From Varanus komodoensis (lineage: Eukaryota > Chordata > Lepidosauria > Squamata > Varanidae), in the NCBI RefSeq assembly GCF_004798865.1, contig NW_025336481.1, positions 35,069,130-35,133,129 on the forward strand: 64,000 nt of DNA, in the 5' to 3' direction. Shown piece by piece: positions 22,169 through 33,182 of this stretch; within the stretch, counting starts at the first letter, position 1, and the number at the start of each line of letters is the position of its first letter. The translations under genes were made by a program, and so were the position numbers. The notes under the pieces are model-generated. The model did no database searches. It was given only the letters and a program-made list of their open reading frames with translations, and had not been told where the DNA came from.

Positions 22169-24357
22169 ACCCATTCCGGGTTTCTCTACATGGAATGGAA
22201 GAAAGCACCATTTGGTCCTTATGATCAGGCAGCAACATTCCTTGCCCCAATCCTCTGAAAAACTGTCTTGAAGGAAAAGTTTCAGAGAGGAAAGTGATGG
22301 ATATGGGAAAAGCTCAGCACCCTTCAAACCTGTGTCTTTTTGGTTCTAAAAAGTGGGCTGGTTTATAAATGCTTGAGGGCAAACCTGGGTTTACAAAAAG
22401 AAGTCTGCTGGGAACACATGAAGTTTGAGCTTCATGATGCTACAGTAGAACTTTGGATGGCCGTGTGCCCCCTTTTATTGAGGACCATTCTCTATTTGAA
22501 GGGCTGTCCTATCCAATCCTGTTTTAAAGACCATAAGAACCATAACCTAACTAGAGTTAGTATGTGGATAGCAGACTAAACAGGCAGACACATAGATCAG
22601 CTGTTTACAACCTTTTAAAGCATGGTGGGATGCAATATATTTCTATTTTAGTTATTCACTTATTTGTTTATTAAGGAACACAATGCCCCATATTTCTATT
22701 ATCCTGCCCCTGTCCAGTTCTCAGTGTAGATCATCCACCAAGGTAATCAAAGTGATCTCTATCCCATAATGAGTCCTATAGCAAGTCTGAAATGGAAATA
22801 ATTGGGGTAATAATAATTTTAATAATAAAAATTTAGATAATAATCTCATCCAGAAATCCCTGGAACTCAGAAGTAACAAAAGGCACTAACCCAAGAGTAG
22901 AATATTAGCGATGACACAGTAATAACCTAACACAGTGGGTTCAGGGAAAGTTTTCATTATTTTTTGTTTAACAGAGTTCTTTCCACAGCCTTCTTTAAGC
23001 TAGATGAATGCAACCCTTGCTGTGAAAAGGCATTCATGACTGCCCATTCATTACGCACCCAGTCCTCACTGTTTTTATAAGCCAGGAAGGGTAAGGGTCC
23101 AGCACACAAAAGTAGTTCTCACTCCTCGATATCCTCAGGCTTTACAATTTGGAAAGGACCCGTTGTAACTGGACATGCAGCAGCTAAAGTTTCCTTCAAT
23201 AGAACTGTATCAAGGATATTCTTAATAATTATAATAATAAAGTGTAAACCTGCATCTATTTGCATCCACACAAATACATTAATGCATGCAAATTTTATGC
23301 AAATAAGCATCATGCTTTGTCATTTCTTTTGATTATTCATGTTCTCTTTTGGGCTGATTCATAAATGGGATGCTATCAAGACGAGATATTTTAGGGCATT
23401 AGATTTGAAGGAGGGGACTACGTGGGGCATCTATTACTACCAGACCTATGATATATTCTGCCCATAGCCTCCTGCCATGTTCAGGTGTTGTCCTTGTGCC
23501 CCTTTCCAACTTTTGAGCCAATCAGATTGTTCTTACAGAAGATATAGATGGTGGCTATATTTTTACCCTGTTGGATATATTATCCATTACATGCTGGGCT
23601 GACTAGACCCAAATTTCAGCTTGTTCAACTGTGCTGGAAAAATCAGACTTCCTGCTCTCCTTCTTCCCATGTCCAGCACTTCAAGTCAAATGGGGTGAGG
23701 CATGTTTGTCAGGGGGAGGGGGACAGGGACCCTCCAAAACCAAGCCCTCCCTCTTGTGGAAGGCAAATCCAGGACTAACCCTGCACTGCAGTCCAGTCTC
23801 TACAACTGGGAAACCCTGTTAGCATGGGAAAGACTGTATTTCTGATGTGTGGTTCTATTTATCTCACCACATGGTGGCAACTCATATGATAGCTGCTGGT
23901 GGATTTCAAGTACTTCATAAAGTACATCCCAAACTCTATTTGGTCCATGCCACATTTTACATGTATCTTGACATCCATATGAGCAGTTGCTCACAATACT
24001 GACATTGCCCATTTCCAAAGACAGTTTTGCAAGAATATCACAGCACATGGTGATAAATATTGACTGTTGTACATACAGTGGGAGCCCATTATCCTGTAAC
24101 AAATTTGCACCTAGACACATCATCCCTTAAATATAGGATCACCATGAGGGCCAGAACCCCACACAGAAAGTGGTTTTTGTAAAGGATTATCCTCCATTGA
24201 GTTGATTCATTAAACTTTTTGCATTGTTGCTGAGCTCTTGACAATGTGTTTGTATCACAGGAGCAAATGAGATACAGGATTCATCTAAGGTACTGTAGTT
24301 CATGAGCTGAGATAAGCCTAAAATGGACTTTAATGTCAACTACAAGAAACCCTACTA
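22169..24357. other. No supported gene
   Basis: Mostly unique. AATAAT-rich low-complexity stretches occur at 22.80-22.86 kb and near 23.23 kb. Open frames up to 107 codons (23800-24123, minus) have no recognisable product. Confidence 0.4.
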
Positions 24358-24489
24358 TCTGGAGGTTGGGGCTGAAGTGCCATCAATATACCAGATGACA
24401 CTCAGCTCTACCTCTCTTTTTCATAAAATCCAGGGAAAGGGGTGGCCATTCTAAATCAGTATTTGGGCCTGGTTATGGACTGGATATGG
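24358..24489 (+). mobile_element. L2-clade LINE, part 1 (RT active-site region)
   Basis: 'gccatcaatataccagatga' + 'cactcagctctacctctct' corresponds to the RT motif (F/Y)ADDTQLYLSF, here worn. The frame continues to 'ggcctggttatggactggat', which is completed after the Sauria SINE by 'cggatgagaaccaataag' (the 'CLDWMRANKL' stretch of L2 proteins). The copy begins abruptly at the RT core, so it is 5' truncated. Confidence 0.8.
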
Positions 24490-24842
24490 GGATGCAGGTA
24501 GCGCAGTGGTTTAAACTGCTGTGCTGCTGGGCTGGTTGATCGAAAGGTTGCCGGTTCAAATCTGCACAACAGGGTGAGTTCTCGTTGCTCCGCCCCAGCT
24601 CCTGCCAACCTTGCAGTTTGAAGGCATGCAAATGCAAGTAGAAAAAAAGGTACCACTTTGGTGGGAAGGTAAACAGCATTCCGTGCACTTCGGTGTTTAG
24701 TCATGCCAGCCACATGACCATGGAGACTGTCTACGGACAAATGCTGGCTCCCTTGGCTAGGAAACGGAGATGAGCACCGCTCCCTAGAATCAGATATGAC
24801 TGGACTTTAATGTCAAGGGGAAACTTTTACCTTTACCTTTTT
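24490..24842 (+). mobile_element. Sauria SINE, full length
   Basis: The tRNA-like head reads 'ggtagcgcagtggtttaaac' (A box) and 'aggttgccggttcaaatctg' (B box). The body has 'cgttgctccgccccagctcc', 'ttggtgggaaggtaaacagc' and 'tagtcatgccagccacatga'. The 3' end reads 'agatatgactggactttaat' and finishes with CTTTTACCTTTACCTTT, the BovB-like tail. All parts are in the order of the squamate Sauria SINE family. It interrupts an L2 LINE. Flanks 'atggactggatatg' (24474-24488) and 'atgaaccggatgag' (24843-24856) are a worn target-site duplication. Confidence 0.95.
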
Positions 24843-25778
24843 ATGAACCGGATGAGAACCAATAAGATGAAACTCAATCCAGACAAGATGGAGGTCCTGT
24901 TGTTGTGAGGTTTTCAACCTGTCCTGGACCGGGTTGCATTCCCCTTAAAGGACAAAGTTTATAGTTTGAGGTTGGTCCTGGACCCAGAACTGTGGTTCAG
25001 GTCTCAAGTGGCACAGAACACCTTTTATCAGCTTAGGTTGATTTACCAACTACAACCCCATCTGGAAGGGCACAGCCTAGATACAGTTATCCATGCTCTG
25101 GTAACCTTCCACCTGGATTATTGTAATGTGCTGTAAGTGGGGCTACCTTTGAAAATGGTCCAGGAACTCCAACTGATTCAGAATAGAACAGCACAACTGT
25201 TAGTTGGGACAGGTACACAAGCTCATATCACACCTGTCCTCTTCCAGCTACATCAGTTGCTCATTTAATCCCGGCCCAATTCACAGTTCTGCTTTTAACG
25301 TTCAGAGCCTAAAGAGCTTGGGGCCAGGTTATCTGAAGGAACACTTGTTTCCATATGTTCCTACCCAGCATCTAAGATCATCCACTGAGGTCCTTCTCAG
25401 GGAATCCTGCTCAAAAGAAGTGAGGGTAGTAGCAACCAGGAGAAGATCCTTTTTAGTAGTGGCACCCCATCTCTGGAACATGCTGCCCATCTCTATTTTC
25501 TTTTTGACACCAACTGAAACCCTTTTTATTTTCCAGATGGGTTAATAGATAACTGTTAGTTTTAATACTGTTATTATTATTGTTATTATCATATTATAGT
25601 TGCTATGGATTATTGGTCTTCTTATACTTATACTGGTATTATTGTTTAACTGTTTTATCTAAATATTATAATTTTATTGATTGTTTATATGTTTTGAAAT
25701 TTGTAAACCACCTGGACAGCCCATGGGCTATGGGGTGGTATAGAAGGGAAATAAATAAATAAATAAATAAATAAATAA
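24843..25778 (+). mobile_element. L2-clade LINE, part 2 with 3' end and (AAAT)n
   Basis: The sequence continues the RT protein through 'aaactcaatccagacaagat' (KLNPDKMEVL), 'tgctctggtaaccttccacc' and 'tggattattgtaatgtgct' (VTFHLDYCNVL), and then a 113-codon open frame at 25204-25545 containing LKSLGPGYLKEHLFPYVPTQ and VVATRRRSFLVVAPHLWNML. It closes with the UTR, the terminal motif 'gtaaaccacctggacagccc' + 'atgggctatggggtggtata', and about nine AAAT units. Several substitutions and stops show that it is dead. Confidence 0.9.
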
Positions 25779-25796
25779 ATACACACACGGAGGCTT

Positions 25797-25876
25797 GAAT
25801 CCTATGTTTATTCACTTCTGTAAGTGTCATTGAATTCAGTGGGGCTTACTTCTGAGGAAAAAGGTATGGCTTTGTT
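25797..25876. mobile_element. Short palindromic MITE-like repeat (squamate type), copy 1
   Basis: 'aatcctatgtttattcactt', 'taagtgtcattgaattcagt' and 'ggggcttacttctgaggaaa' follow a very common squamate palindrome of the form 'cctatgcatgtttactcag..aagtaagtcccattgaattcaatggggcttact..'. Related copies lie at 39.13, 47.62, 49.51 and 57.68 kb. Confidence 0.65.
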
Positions 25877-27419
25877 ACAGTGTTCATCTGCTGGCTCAGG
25901 ATGGGGACATATATAATTGCCCCACTGAACCTTTAAAACATGTAACTCAACACTCCCAAGGATGGATGAGAACTTCAGAGTAAACTGAGGTGTGAGGAAT
26001 GCTGCAGCGTCTGAGTCTACTCATGGGAGGGAAGTCATCTGGGCCAATTTGGTCCAAGTCCCCATGAAGATGCAAGTCCCTTGTCTCAGCTCCTTCAAGA
26101 ACCATTATTCCTTCCCACATTTACTCTCCACAGCCCTACACGTATATGCGTCCTTGAAGAGGACTGCAGCAGGTCACTCAATGTTGTAATAGAATGCACA
26201 TCATAAAGTGTGAGGCCAATAAGCTTTTCACGTATTTTGAAGAAGTGATTAGTTCTGTGTGTATTATCTTTAATTTAAAAATATTTTTTAGGAACCTTGG
26301 GCAAAGGAGCAAACTTCAGGAGAGTTGATTAAACCTTGTAAAGAAAGCATTTCATGATTTAGGAAATTGACCTGCTCAGGTGGGCTACAAGCCTGTGTTA
26401 GGCAAAAGCCATCTTAGAATTAAGTACTGGAACTTGGCCCAAAACTCCTGTTTCAGAAATTTATGTTCAAGCACCTGGGCCATTAGAAGTTAAAATGTTA
26501 TAAATCCTGAAAGTTTGGCATGGTCAAGCAGAGGATCCTGGGAAAAGAAGAAGTACTGCCAACCATGTTTGCCAGAATGGTGAGAACAAGCTCTCAGTGA
26601 TTACGCTTTTTGTTGGTTGAGCGGAAGAGTACTTTATGAATGTGAATAAGAAAAATGCCAGTCAATATTTTGGCTCTGCTTCTAAGCATGCCAGTTGTGT
26701 TGTACATATTGCTGTGCATTTCTTATTTTATCACTGGAAAGCCTTGTTCTTCCTTACCACCGGAAGGTGGAAGAGCAGAGAAGCCATGCCTCAGAGGAGA
26801 ATTTGGAAAAAAAGACCATGAATCCTTTCCAAATAGTCCTTAAAGAATGACACTTATTTGGATCTAAAGTAAGTGTGTGAAGAATATTTATTTATATGTG
26901 AAATTTTCAGGAGATGCCGATTTTATCAATCAATTTTGCATTCCATTTTAAAAATCCTAAAATTCAAAAGTTTGAGTGTTTCAGACTCTTTGGGATCTCT
27001 TGATTGTTTGTGCATATGTCATATATGAAAGATGTCACCTGTCAAATATTAAAATACCCTGAGGCTATGTATCTTACACTATCTATTGCACCTGACAAAA
27101 TACAGTCAATCAATTTTATTATAATGCTAATGAATGCACCTGGCTTCTCACAGGTTGGCTAGCCTTTAAGTTGATACAGCAAAGACTTTAAGCCTAGTTA
27201 CACTACATAGGCTCATGTTTGCTCACCCATCTAAGTGAAATCACAGCTGGTTACACCCTTAGGCATAGTGCCTGCTGTGGTATACCCATATACCTTGGTA
27301 GGAGGGATCTGTACAATCCATTCCCTGAGGGTTGCTGCCTCACATCATAATGAGGTGCATCTCGCATCTGTTCTTTGGACCGCCCAACAGCTTTCAATTG
27401 CATTGGCAGTCGTCTGAGT
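25877..27419. other. No supported gene
   Basis: Unique sequence. Two frames at 26636-26843 overlap: one reads a hydrophobic run, MPVNILALLLSMPVVLYILL. It could be taken for a signal peptide, but no downstream domain or second exon is visible. Confidence 0.35.
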
Positions 27420-27506
27420 AGGACGGTGTAAATCGGTGTCCTGCATCAGGTTTGACCTGATGGCCTTCTTGGCTCCTTCCAACCATACTATTCTATGATT
27501 CTATGA
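27420..27506 (+). mobile_element. CR1 LINE 3' end
   Basis: 'ggacggtgtaaatcggtgtc', 'ttgacctgatggccttcttg' and the terminal 'ctattctatgattctatga' repeat are the hallmark of CR1 3' ends. CR1 copies end in short ATTCTATG repeats rather than poly(A). Only the last ~90 bp are present. Confidence 0.85.
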
Positions 27507-27682
27507 CTGCAAAGGAATGTGCTGGTTAGGAGGTCTGCCACCTAGTGAATGAAGATGATACTGCAAGCCTTAAAATGCAGACATGTACACTAAGTTGATT
27601 AGTGCATTTAAAAAAAAAAACAGATCCAAGATGCACATCACGAGGATCCCATTAATATGAATGTTAAATTTCAGGGCTTTAG

Positions 27683-27780
27683 GTTTTATTTATTATTTAT
27701 TCATTTAAAACCTTTTTATGCTGCCCCCATCGCAACAAAGCCTCGGGGCGGTTTCAGAGTCTCAGGGCTATGGCACCAAC
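27683..27780 (-). mobile_element. LINE 3' tail, antisense
   Basis: A TTTATTTATT tract is followed by 'aaaacctttttatgctgccc', 'catcgcaacaaagcctcggg' and 'gcggttt'. This is the reverse complement of the 'ccgaggctt..ggcataaaaa' LINE terminus seen in sense at 37.85 kb and antisense at 43.96 kb. Confidence 0.7.
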
Positions 27781-28027
27781 AGGCAGGCACACATGCCCTT
27801 TTTAATTCATACATAAAGTAAATAATTATACACTGAATCATTAACAACATTAACAATTATATGACAACAGGTAGCAACCAGTGTCACCCTGGATAAATGA
27901 AATATTAAACACTAATTTTCTTTTCCTGATTTCCTAGAACCCCTTCACTTTTCTGTAGATCTAAGACAAGAAACACACGTGTTCTAAATATAGTTAAATT
28001 TCAACTATCAATGTCACCACCACCACC

Positions 28028-28115
28028 ATATTTTATTTATATCCTGACTTTTTTTTCTTGTGAGCAGCCTGAGATGACTTCCATTGCTCAATTTCATCCT
28101 CAGAACAATAACCCT
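28028..28115 (-). mobile_element. CORE/MIR-like SINE, minus strand, 3' part
   Basis: 'ttatttatatcctgacttttt' and 'gagcagcctgagatgacttc' are the reverse complement of the 3' end of the CORE-type SINE. It breaks at 28115 within the block that normally reads 'acaaccctgtgaggtaggc', and continues at 28361. Confidence 0.8.
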
Positions 28116-28360
28116 CAGAGCCAGTGTGGTGTAGTGGTTAAGAGCATGGGACTGGGACTCAGACGATCTGCGTTCTAGTTCCCACTCAGCCATGGAGCCA
28201 ACTGGGTGGCTTTGGGCCAGTCACAGACTCTCAGCCCAACCTACCTCACAGGGTTGTTGTTGTGGGAATAAGATGGAGGAGGAGAATGATGTAAGCTGCC
28301 TTGAGCCCTTTGTAGGAAAAGGCAGGATATAAATCAAAAATAAATATATAAATAAATAAA
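28116..28360 (+). mobile_element. CORE/MIR-like SINE, plus strand, full length
   Basis: The head reads 'gagccagtgtggtgtagtgg' + 'ttaagagcatgggactggga'. The body has 'cactcagccatggagccaac', 'gtggctttgggccagtcaca' and 'acctcacagggttgttgttg'. The end is 'gcaggatataaatcaaaaat'. This is the best-preserved copy in the window. It sits inside an older minus-strand copy of the same family, with 'aataaccct' (left) and 'aataaaaccct' (right) as the likely target-site duplication. Confidence 0.92.
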
Positions 28361-28499
28361 ACCCTTTGAGGTAGGCTGGGCTGAGAGTGGGTGACTGGTC
28401 CAAAGTCAGCCAGGGAGCTTTGTGGCCCATGGGAAATTTAATGTAGATCACCCAAGTTCCCAGGCCAAAATTCTTAAGCACTATGCCACACTGGCTCTC
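28361..28499 (-). mobile_element. CORE/MIR-like SINE, minus strand, 5' part
   Basis: 'accctttgaggtaggctggg', 'gactggtccaaagtcagcca' and 'actatgccacactggctctc' complete the older minus-strand SINE split by the plus-strand insertion. Its tRNA head lies at the right edge. Confidence 0.85.
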
Positions 28500-31034
28500 T
28501 ATCCTGTCTCTAACCATCAGCTATTCAGACAAAATTTCATAGGATGCTCCTTTACAGATCTGTCATAGGCCAAACATCAAGATATAAATTAAGTAAATGA
28601 CAAATATAGGTATCAAACACTTGCTGGATATTCTGCAAATATTAGAATCTTCTGAGAATACCTGGTGAAAATACAGCATCAACATTTTAAAATGAGAATT
28701 CTACTAGGAGCTAATCTTTCCATTCAGAGCCACTGTTTTGACTGAAGGCTACAATGGAAATCAGGGCATTCCATTGCAATAAGTGTATTCCTACTGATAT
28801 GAAGTGGAACAGAAATAGTACAAATGCATAATTTATAGTCAGAGTAACTCATATATAAATAAAAGCATAATAAAATAATAATGCACAGATTCATGAACCA
28901 GAAATTTGCTGAACCTCTATAAATGTGCAACAACGAAAATAAGAACTTAATTCATTAGCTATACTGAATGCAAGGATTTCCAGCTAGGAACTAAAAATGC
29001 TTCACGATACGTGCTTTATTAGACTTCATTAAGAATCCACACATGAGTTCATGCATAATTTGAGTTCAGTAATCAGCAGTTGGTACTAATCACCTTTTGC
29101 ACCATTAGACATAACGTCTTGGTTAAATATTACCATGTATGAGCTTAAAGATAGAGGAGCCCAAAAGGGGCAAATCCCACCTGAGGAATATTCATTTGAA
29201 CTTTATATTAAAAGGTTAATGTGGTTTTCCTTGTGCTTAATTAAAGGCAATGTTCTAAAAGTCAACAACTTAATTAGGAGAATGGGCTAAATAAACTTCT
29301 TTGGTTTTATCTTCATAGCAGCAATCCTACTGTTCAACATCAAGGAGCACAATTTCAGAGCATCGGATCTTGAATCAATCACAATAATTAGTTAACAAAC
29401 TAAAGGGAATTATTATGTTTTAAACCCAATATATTGCCATGGGAATGTGGTTCAACCTGAAGATTAAAGAAGCATCCTTCATCTTCTGAAAGTTTGATCT
29501 TCTAAAGAAGCTATTTTATGGTTTTGTTCAGCAGGTCATCAATACCGGCTGTTGACAAACAAAGACTACCCACCTGGTATTTCAAGGAGGCCTTTGGATG
29601 GGTAGCTGCTGTTGTTTTGTACTGATCCAGCAAGCAAGATCAGTGCCCTGAAGCAATTTTCCTCGCATATTCCCAATAAGAATGAAGAAAAAGAAACTTA
29701 TCTAGGTACACCTGTGTATCACAGTGCTCACCAAAATCTTAAGGGCTTACCTTTTGTCCATCCTTCAGATCATTACTAAATATAGAAATGAACATCTTAA
29801 AGGTATAGTTGATAATTATTAATTGAAGTAAGAGCCATCTGCTTCCTAGGGCTACATGGAAAGAAGTCACCCCTTCTGGTTGTTGTTGAGATGGCTATTG
29901 ATGTGACTATAGTTAAGGGCTTGAGACCTTATCAATCTTACATCCAAAATAAACAGGTTTATCCATAAAGGATAGAAAAGATTTCAGCCTAAGAGCTTTG
30001 AGAGCCACTCTCAAGTATAACAGAAACTGCTTGATTAGATTATCCATTAGATGGATATAAAATAATAGTATATGGTAGCTTCTGATGAAACTTCTAGTTT
30101 CACGAGATATTGAGTTAGATCCAGGCCTAGTCATACTGGGGGTAGAATAAACTGGACAGAAGGTAGATCTCTAGATGTTTGGGAGTTCCCAGAAGCTGAT
30201 GTCAAGATAGCCCAAATGTCAGCAATGCTGAGACTTTAAATTCAAAGGTCAATATTTTTCATTTATGTCAGTGGTGGGAAATGTTTAGCTCTTCCCGTCC
30301 TGAAGATTCAATGCCCCCCAGGGAGATCCCTGAAAATATATTAGGCTCTTCTTTCCAGATGGGCACCTCCCATTAATACAGGGTGGCAAACATGATGGAG
30401 GAACAGGGTGGGACTGCTATGGTCCTTCTTCTCATGCATTGATTTTAACTCCTTTTCTTGAGTACTTGTCTATGTCATGGTCTTCTGCTTCAGCACTATG
30501 CTAGCATAGACCCAATCAAACAGCAACCTCCAATTAGTCTTATTGTTTGGATATCCTCAGGCATATAGTGAAGGATTATATTACACTTATTTTAATTCCA
30601 ATATTATTGCTCTTTTAAAAACAAATATATCTAAGTCTTTAAGGAGGCAGACTCACAAGGAGCACTGAATAATTACAATTACTTTCACAAAGATCAACAG
30701 CTCTGGCAGCATGTTCCTGTCTATGGCTGAAAACTGATCGTATTTTATTTAAATATATATCTTCAGATGGAAGGAATAAAGGAATGGGTTCTTGGCACAT
30801 ATAGCAAATGATTTGTCTAAAGCAGTGCAAAAGGAGAAACAAAAGAAAGATTAGAGGAGGCAGGGAGAGGCTGGAAACATGAGAGAAATTGTGACGTTAC
30901 CTGAATTATTTTGTCTCAGATTGTTCAACTGACATTAGCTTTTTTTCATGCTAAAAGTTTAAAGACAATTAGTTGAAACAAATACACAGTTCCTGGCTTC
31001 AGAAAACAGGATAACTCACACTTAGCGATTAAGT
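28500..31034. other. AT-rich unique sequence, no gene seen
   Basis: No exon or transposon body was recognised. 29.03-29.44 kb contains several TAATTA-type motifs in otherwise unique sequence and could be a conserved non-coding element. A short MITE scrap may lie near 30.17-30.24 kb ('gatctctagatgtttgggag'). Confidence 0.4.
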
Positions 31035-31305
31035 ATGGGTTGGGTGTGGGTTGTCATTGAACTGCGGGTTATTATTGAAATATAGGTCATAATGTTGTCT
31101 GAACACAGCCAACAAACCATGGTGATCAACCCACAGTTCATAAACCAACAGTAAACTATGGATTGTATTCATGGGTTGTTCACGGTTAACAAACCATGAC
31201 ATGTTAGCACAGATGCAGTCAGACAACCTAGTAACCCAGGTTTCAACAACCCATGCCTCAACAACAACCCCCAGTCAACCTACACTCAGCTGATGAGTGT
31301 GGGTT
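31035..31305. mobile_element. MITE-like repeat, family B copy 1
   Basis: The left half reads 'gtgggttgtcattgaactgc' + 'gggttattattgaaatatag' and the right half contains its imperfect reverse complement ('cagacaac..taaccc..tttcaacaaccc'). The segment can therefore fold into a long worn hairpin. The left part matches 47.31-47.36 kb closely. It has no coding sequence. Confidence 0.6.
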
Positions 31306-31369
31306 ACCTCACTGAATTCACTGAGTATGTTCATCCCCTGCACTTGATAATTCTTTCATAACCTTTTTC

Positions 31370-31553
31370 TTTTTTTTAAAGAACTCAAAATGACTTACAT
31401 CACTCTCCTCCTCCTCTTCCTGCTCTCAATCTTCTACCCACCACAACAACCCTGAGAGCCTGTGACTGGCCCAAAGCAACCTAGCTGGCTCCATGGCTGA
31501 GCGGGGACTAGAACCCAGTTCTCCTGAGTCCATGCTCTTATCCACTGCACCAA
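31370..31553 (-). mobile_element. CORE/MIR-like SINE, minus strand
   Basis: 'cccaccacaacaaccctgag', 'cctgtgactggcccaaagca', 'ggctccatggctgagcgggg' and 'atgctcttatccactgcacc' are the reverse complement of the family described at 28116. The copy is near full length, with a small deletion in the middle. Confidence 0.85.
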
Positions 31554-32768
31554 ATGAGCACACAGAGATTTGTGCATTGTTTTCTGTGGGTCTGAGTCTC
31601 AGATTTTCCCCCCCAGTACCTTGGAATACTCTTGAGGGCTACACTTCTCCCCACTGGTTTCCAGGAGGAATAACACTGGCAGGCAAAAGTCCACATAGCA
31701 GCAGCTCCTATGCTCAACAATGTGTCATTGTTTTCCACTGGGCAATGAGTGAAAGGGCCTTGAGAAAGAAACTGAAGAATTTGTTCTGTTTTGGGTGGCA
31801 CTAATACAATCCATTTAAAATAGTGCAAAAATCATATTTGGCCTTTCAGGGTACAGTTTATGAATTGAGTGGATGTGTATAAAAGGAAAGTTTTGGAATC
31901 TCCCATGCGGTTTCATGATTCTATGCAAGTCACATATAGCTATCAGCTAGTTAATTAAATTTTGGAATTAGTTAATAAGAGAAAGTAGGCAAAGCTCAAT
32001 GAGATGAGGATATGCAAATCACACAAAAGTGTGATTTAAATAGCACAGCACTGGCTTTGTCTCTTCTCTGTGTTTTCAGAAATGCCCCGCAAAGGTAGTT
32101 GAGCTTTGACCCATGCTTCAGCAAAAAGTTAGACACGGAAATGATGGAAAGGCAATTGAATAAAACAGGGGCTTAGATGGCCATGGCTCATTATAGCTTT
32201 CATTTGATTTGCTAGACTTGGCCATTTCCTGATGGTTAAGCTAATGCAGAAGGCCAGTTCTGTCTAGTCATCTTCCAAGACATAAAGTGGGTGTATAATG
32301 GAACGGTTGAAGGATCAATGAGTGCTGCATATTATAATTGAAGATGGCTGTCATTTCCAGAGCTTTTCAAGGTGACATCTGATGCTGTAATGGTAGCAAT
32401 TGGTAATGCCATTTCTCAGAGCTGATGTAGGTTGAAAGTTCTGAGTTGAAAGTTCAACCTCGGGATGTACCAAAGCAGGGAAATTTGGTTTGTCTAAACT
32501 TGACAGATTTTCTGTCCATCTCTGATCTCATGGAGTTGGGGAGATAGGCAGGATTGTGAGCTTCTTTCTCTTAGACAGACTGCAATGTGGGCATATTTTT
32601 AATAAATTATGGAATTTGAACAAATAAGCATCTGAGAACCATGTGGCTTTAGTATCATTTGCAGAAAATTGCCCTATTCTGCATGAATGGAACTAACATT
32701 ATGTGGTTTTGGGCAACTGCACAAATTCATTAGCAGTTAATAAAATATGTGCAAATCATAATCCATCC
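31554..32768. other. No supported gene
   Basis: Unique sequence. A 'ctgagttgaaagttcaac' doublet occurs near 32.43-32.46 kb. No exon was recognised. Confidence 0.4.
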
Positions 32769-32912
32769 TATAATCATACAGTTGGAAGGGGTCTGGCAGG
32801 TCATTGGGGCTACTCAATGCAGAGCACAAGTCACCAATCCAGATTTCGACCAGGCCCAACCCTGCTCACTTTCCAAGATTAGGTAAGACCAGGCACTTCA
32901 GGCTATACAGAA
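32769..32912 (-). mobile_element. 5S rRNA-derived SINE head joined to a CR1-like 3' end
   Basis: On the minus strand, 32912-32830 reads 'ctgtatagcctgaagtgcct', 'tacctaatcttggaaagtga' and 'gcagggttgggcctggtcg..tctggattggtgac'. It aligns with 5S rRNA ('ccataccaccctgaacgcgc', 'gtctgatctcggaagctaag', 'cagggtcgggcctggtta', 'cttggatgggagac'). Downstream on the same strand, 32829-32769 ends 'ccccttccaactgtatgatt', a CR1-like terminus. A SINE3-type element is likely, but two separate insertions cannot be excluded. Confidence 0.6.
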
Positions 32913-33094
32913 GCCTTATATTGGAATCATCCAAGCTGATTCAAATCACCCACAGCAAGTTGACACCAGTGCAAAGCTAAGGAAATGTAATCCAGGGTCC
33001 TGTATTGTGAAAATCCATCCAATTTTCATCCCTTGCCATGGATTTCTCATGAGTCGCTAGGTCAACCATTCTGATTTTGGCAGCAACAGTTCTG

Positions 33095-33182
33095 AGAATT
33101 TTATTTATTTATTTATTTAAACTTTTTATATGCCCTCCCAATACTAAAGGTCTCTGGAAGGCTTACAAAAAACAATTTCATC
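33095..33182 (-). mobile_element. LINE 3' tail with (ATTT)n, antisense
   Basis: About six ATTT units are followed by 'aaactttttatatgccctcc' and 'aaaggtctctggaaggctta'. This is the reverse complement of an L2-like 3' terminus. Confidence 0.6.

Noticed and set aside
24490-24842. A functional tRNA gene at the 'ggtagcgcagtgg..ggttcaaatc' boxes
   Set aside because: The boxes belong to the head of a Sauria SINE with a full body and tail. The fold and 3' acceptor of a tRNA are missing.
26636-26843. A secreted or membrane protein start (hydrophobic run MPVNILALLLSMPVVLYILL)
   Set aside because: Hydrophobic runs are common in AT-rich non-coding DNA. No downstream domain, splice donor context or second exon could be supported.
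32830-32912. A 5S rRNA gene
   Set aside because: Only an incomplete, diverged 5S match is present and it is fused to a LINE-type tail, so it is a SINE head rather than a gene. The same applies at 58.10-58.17 kb.
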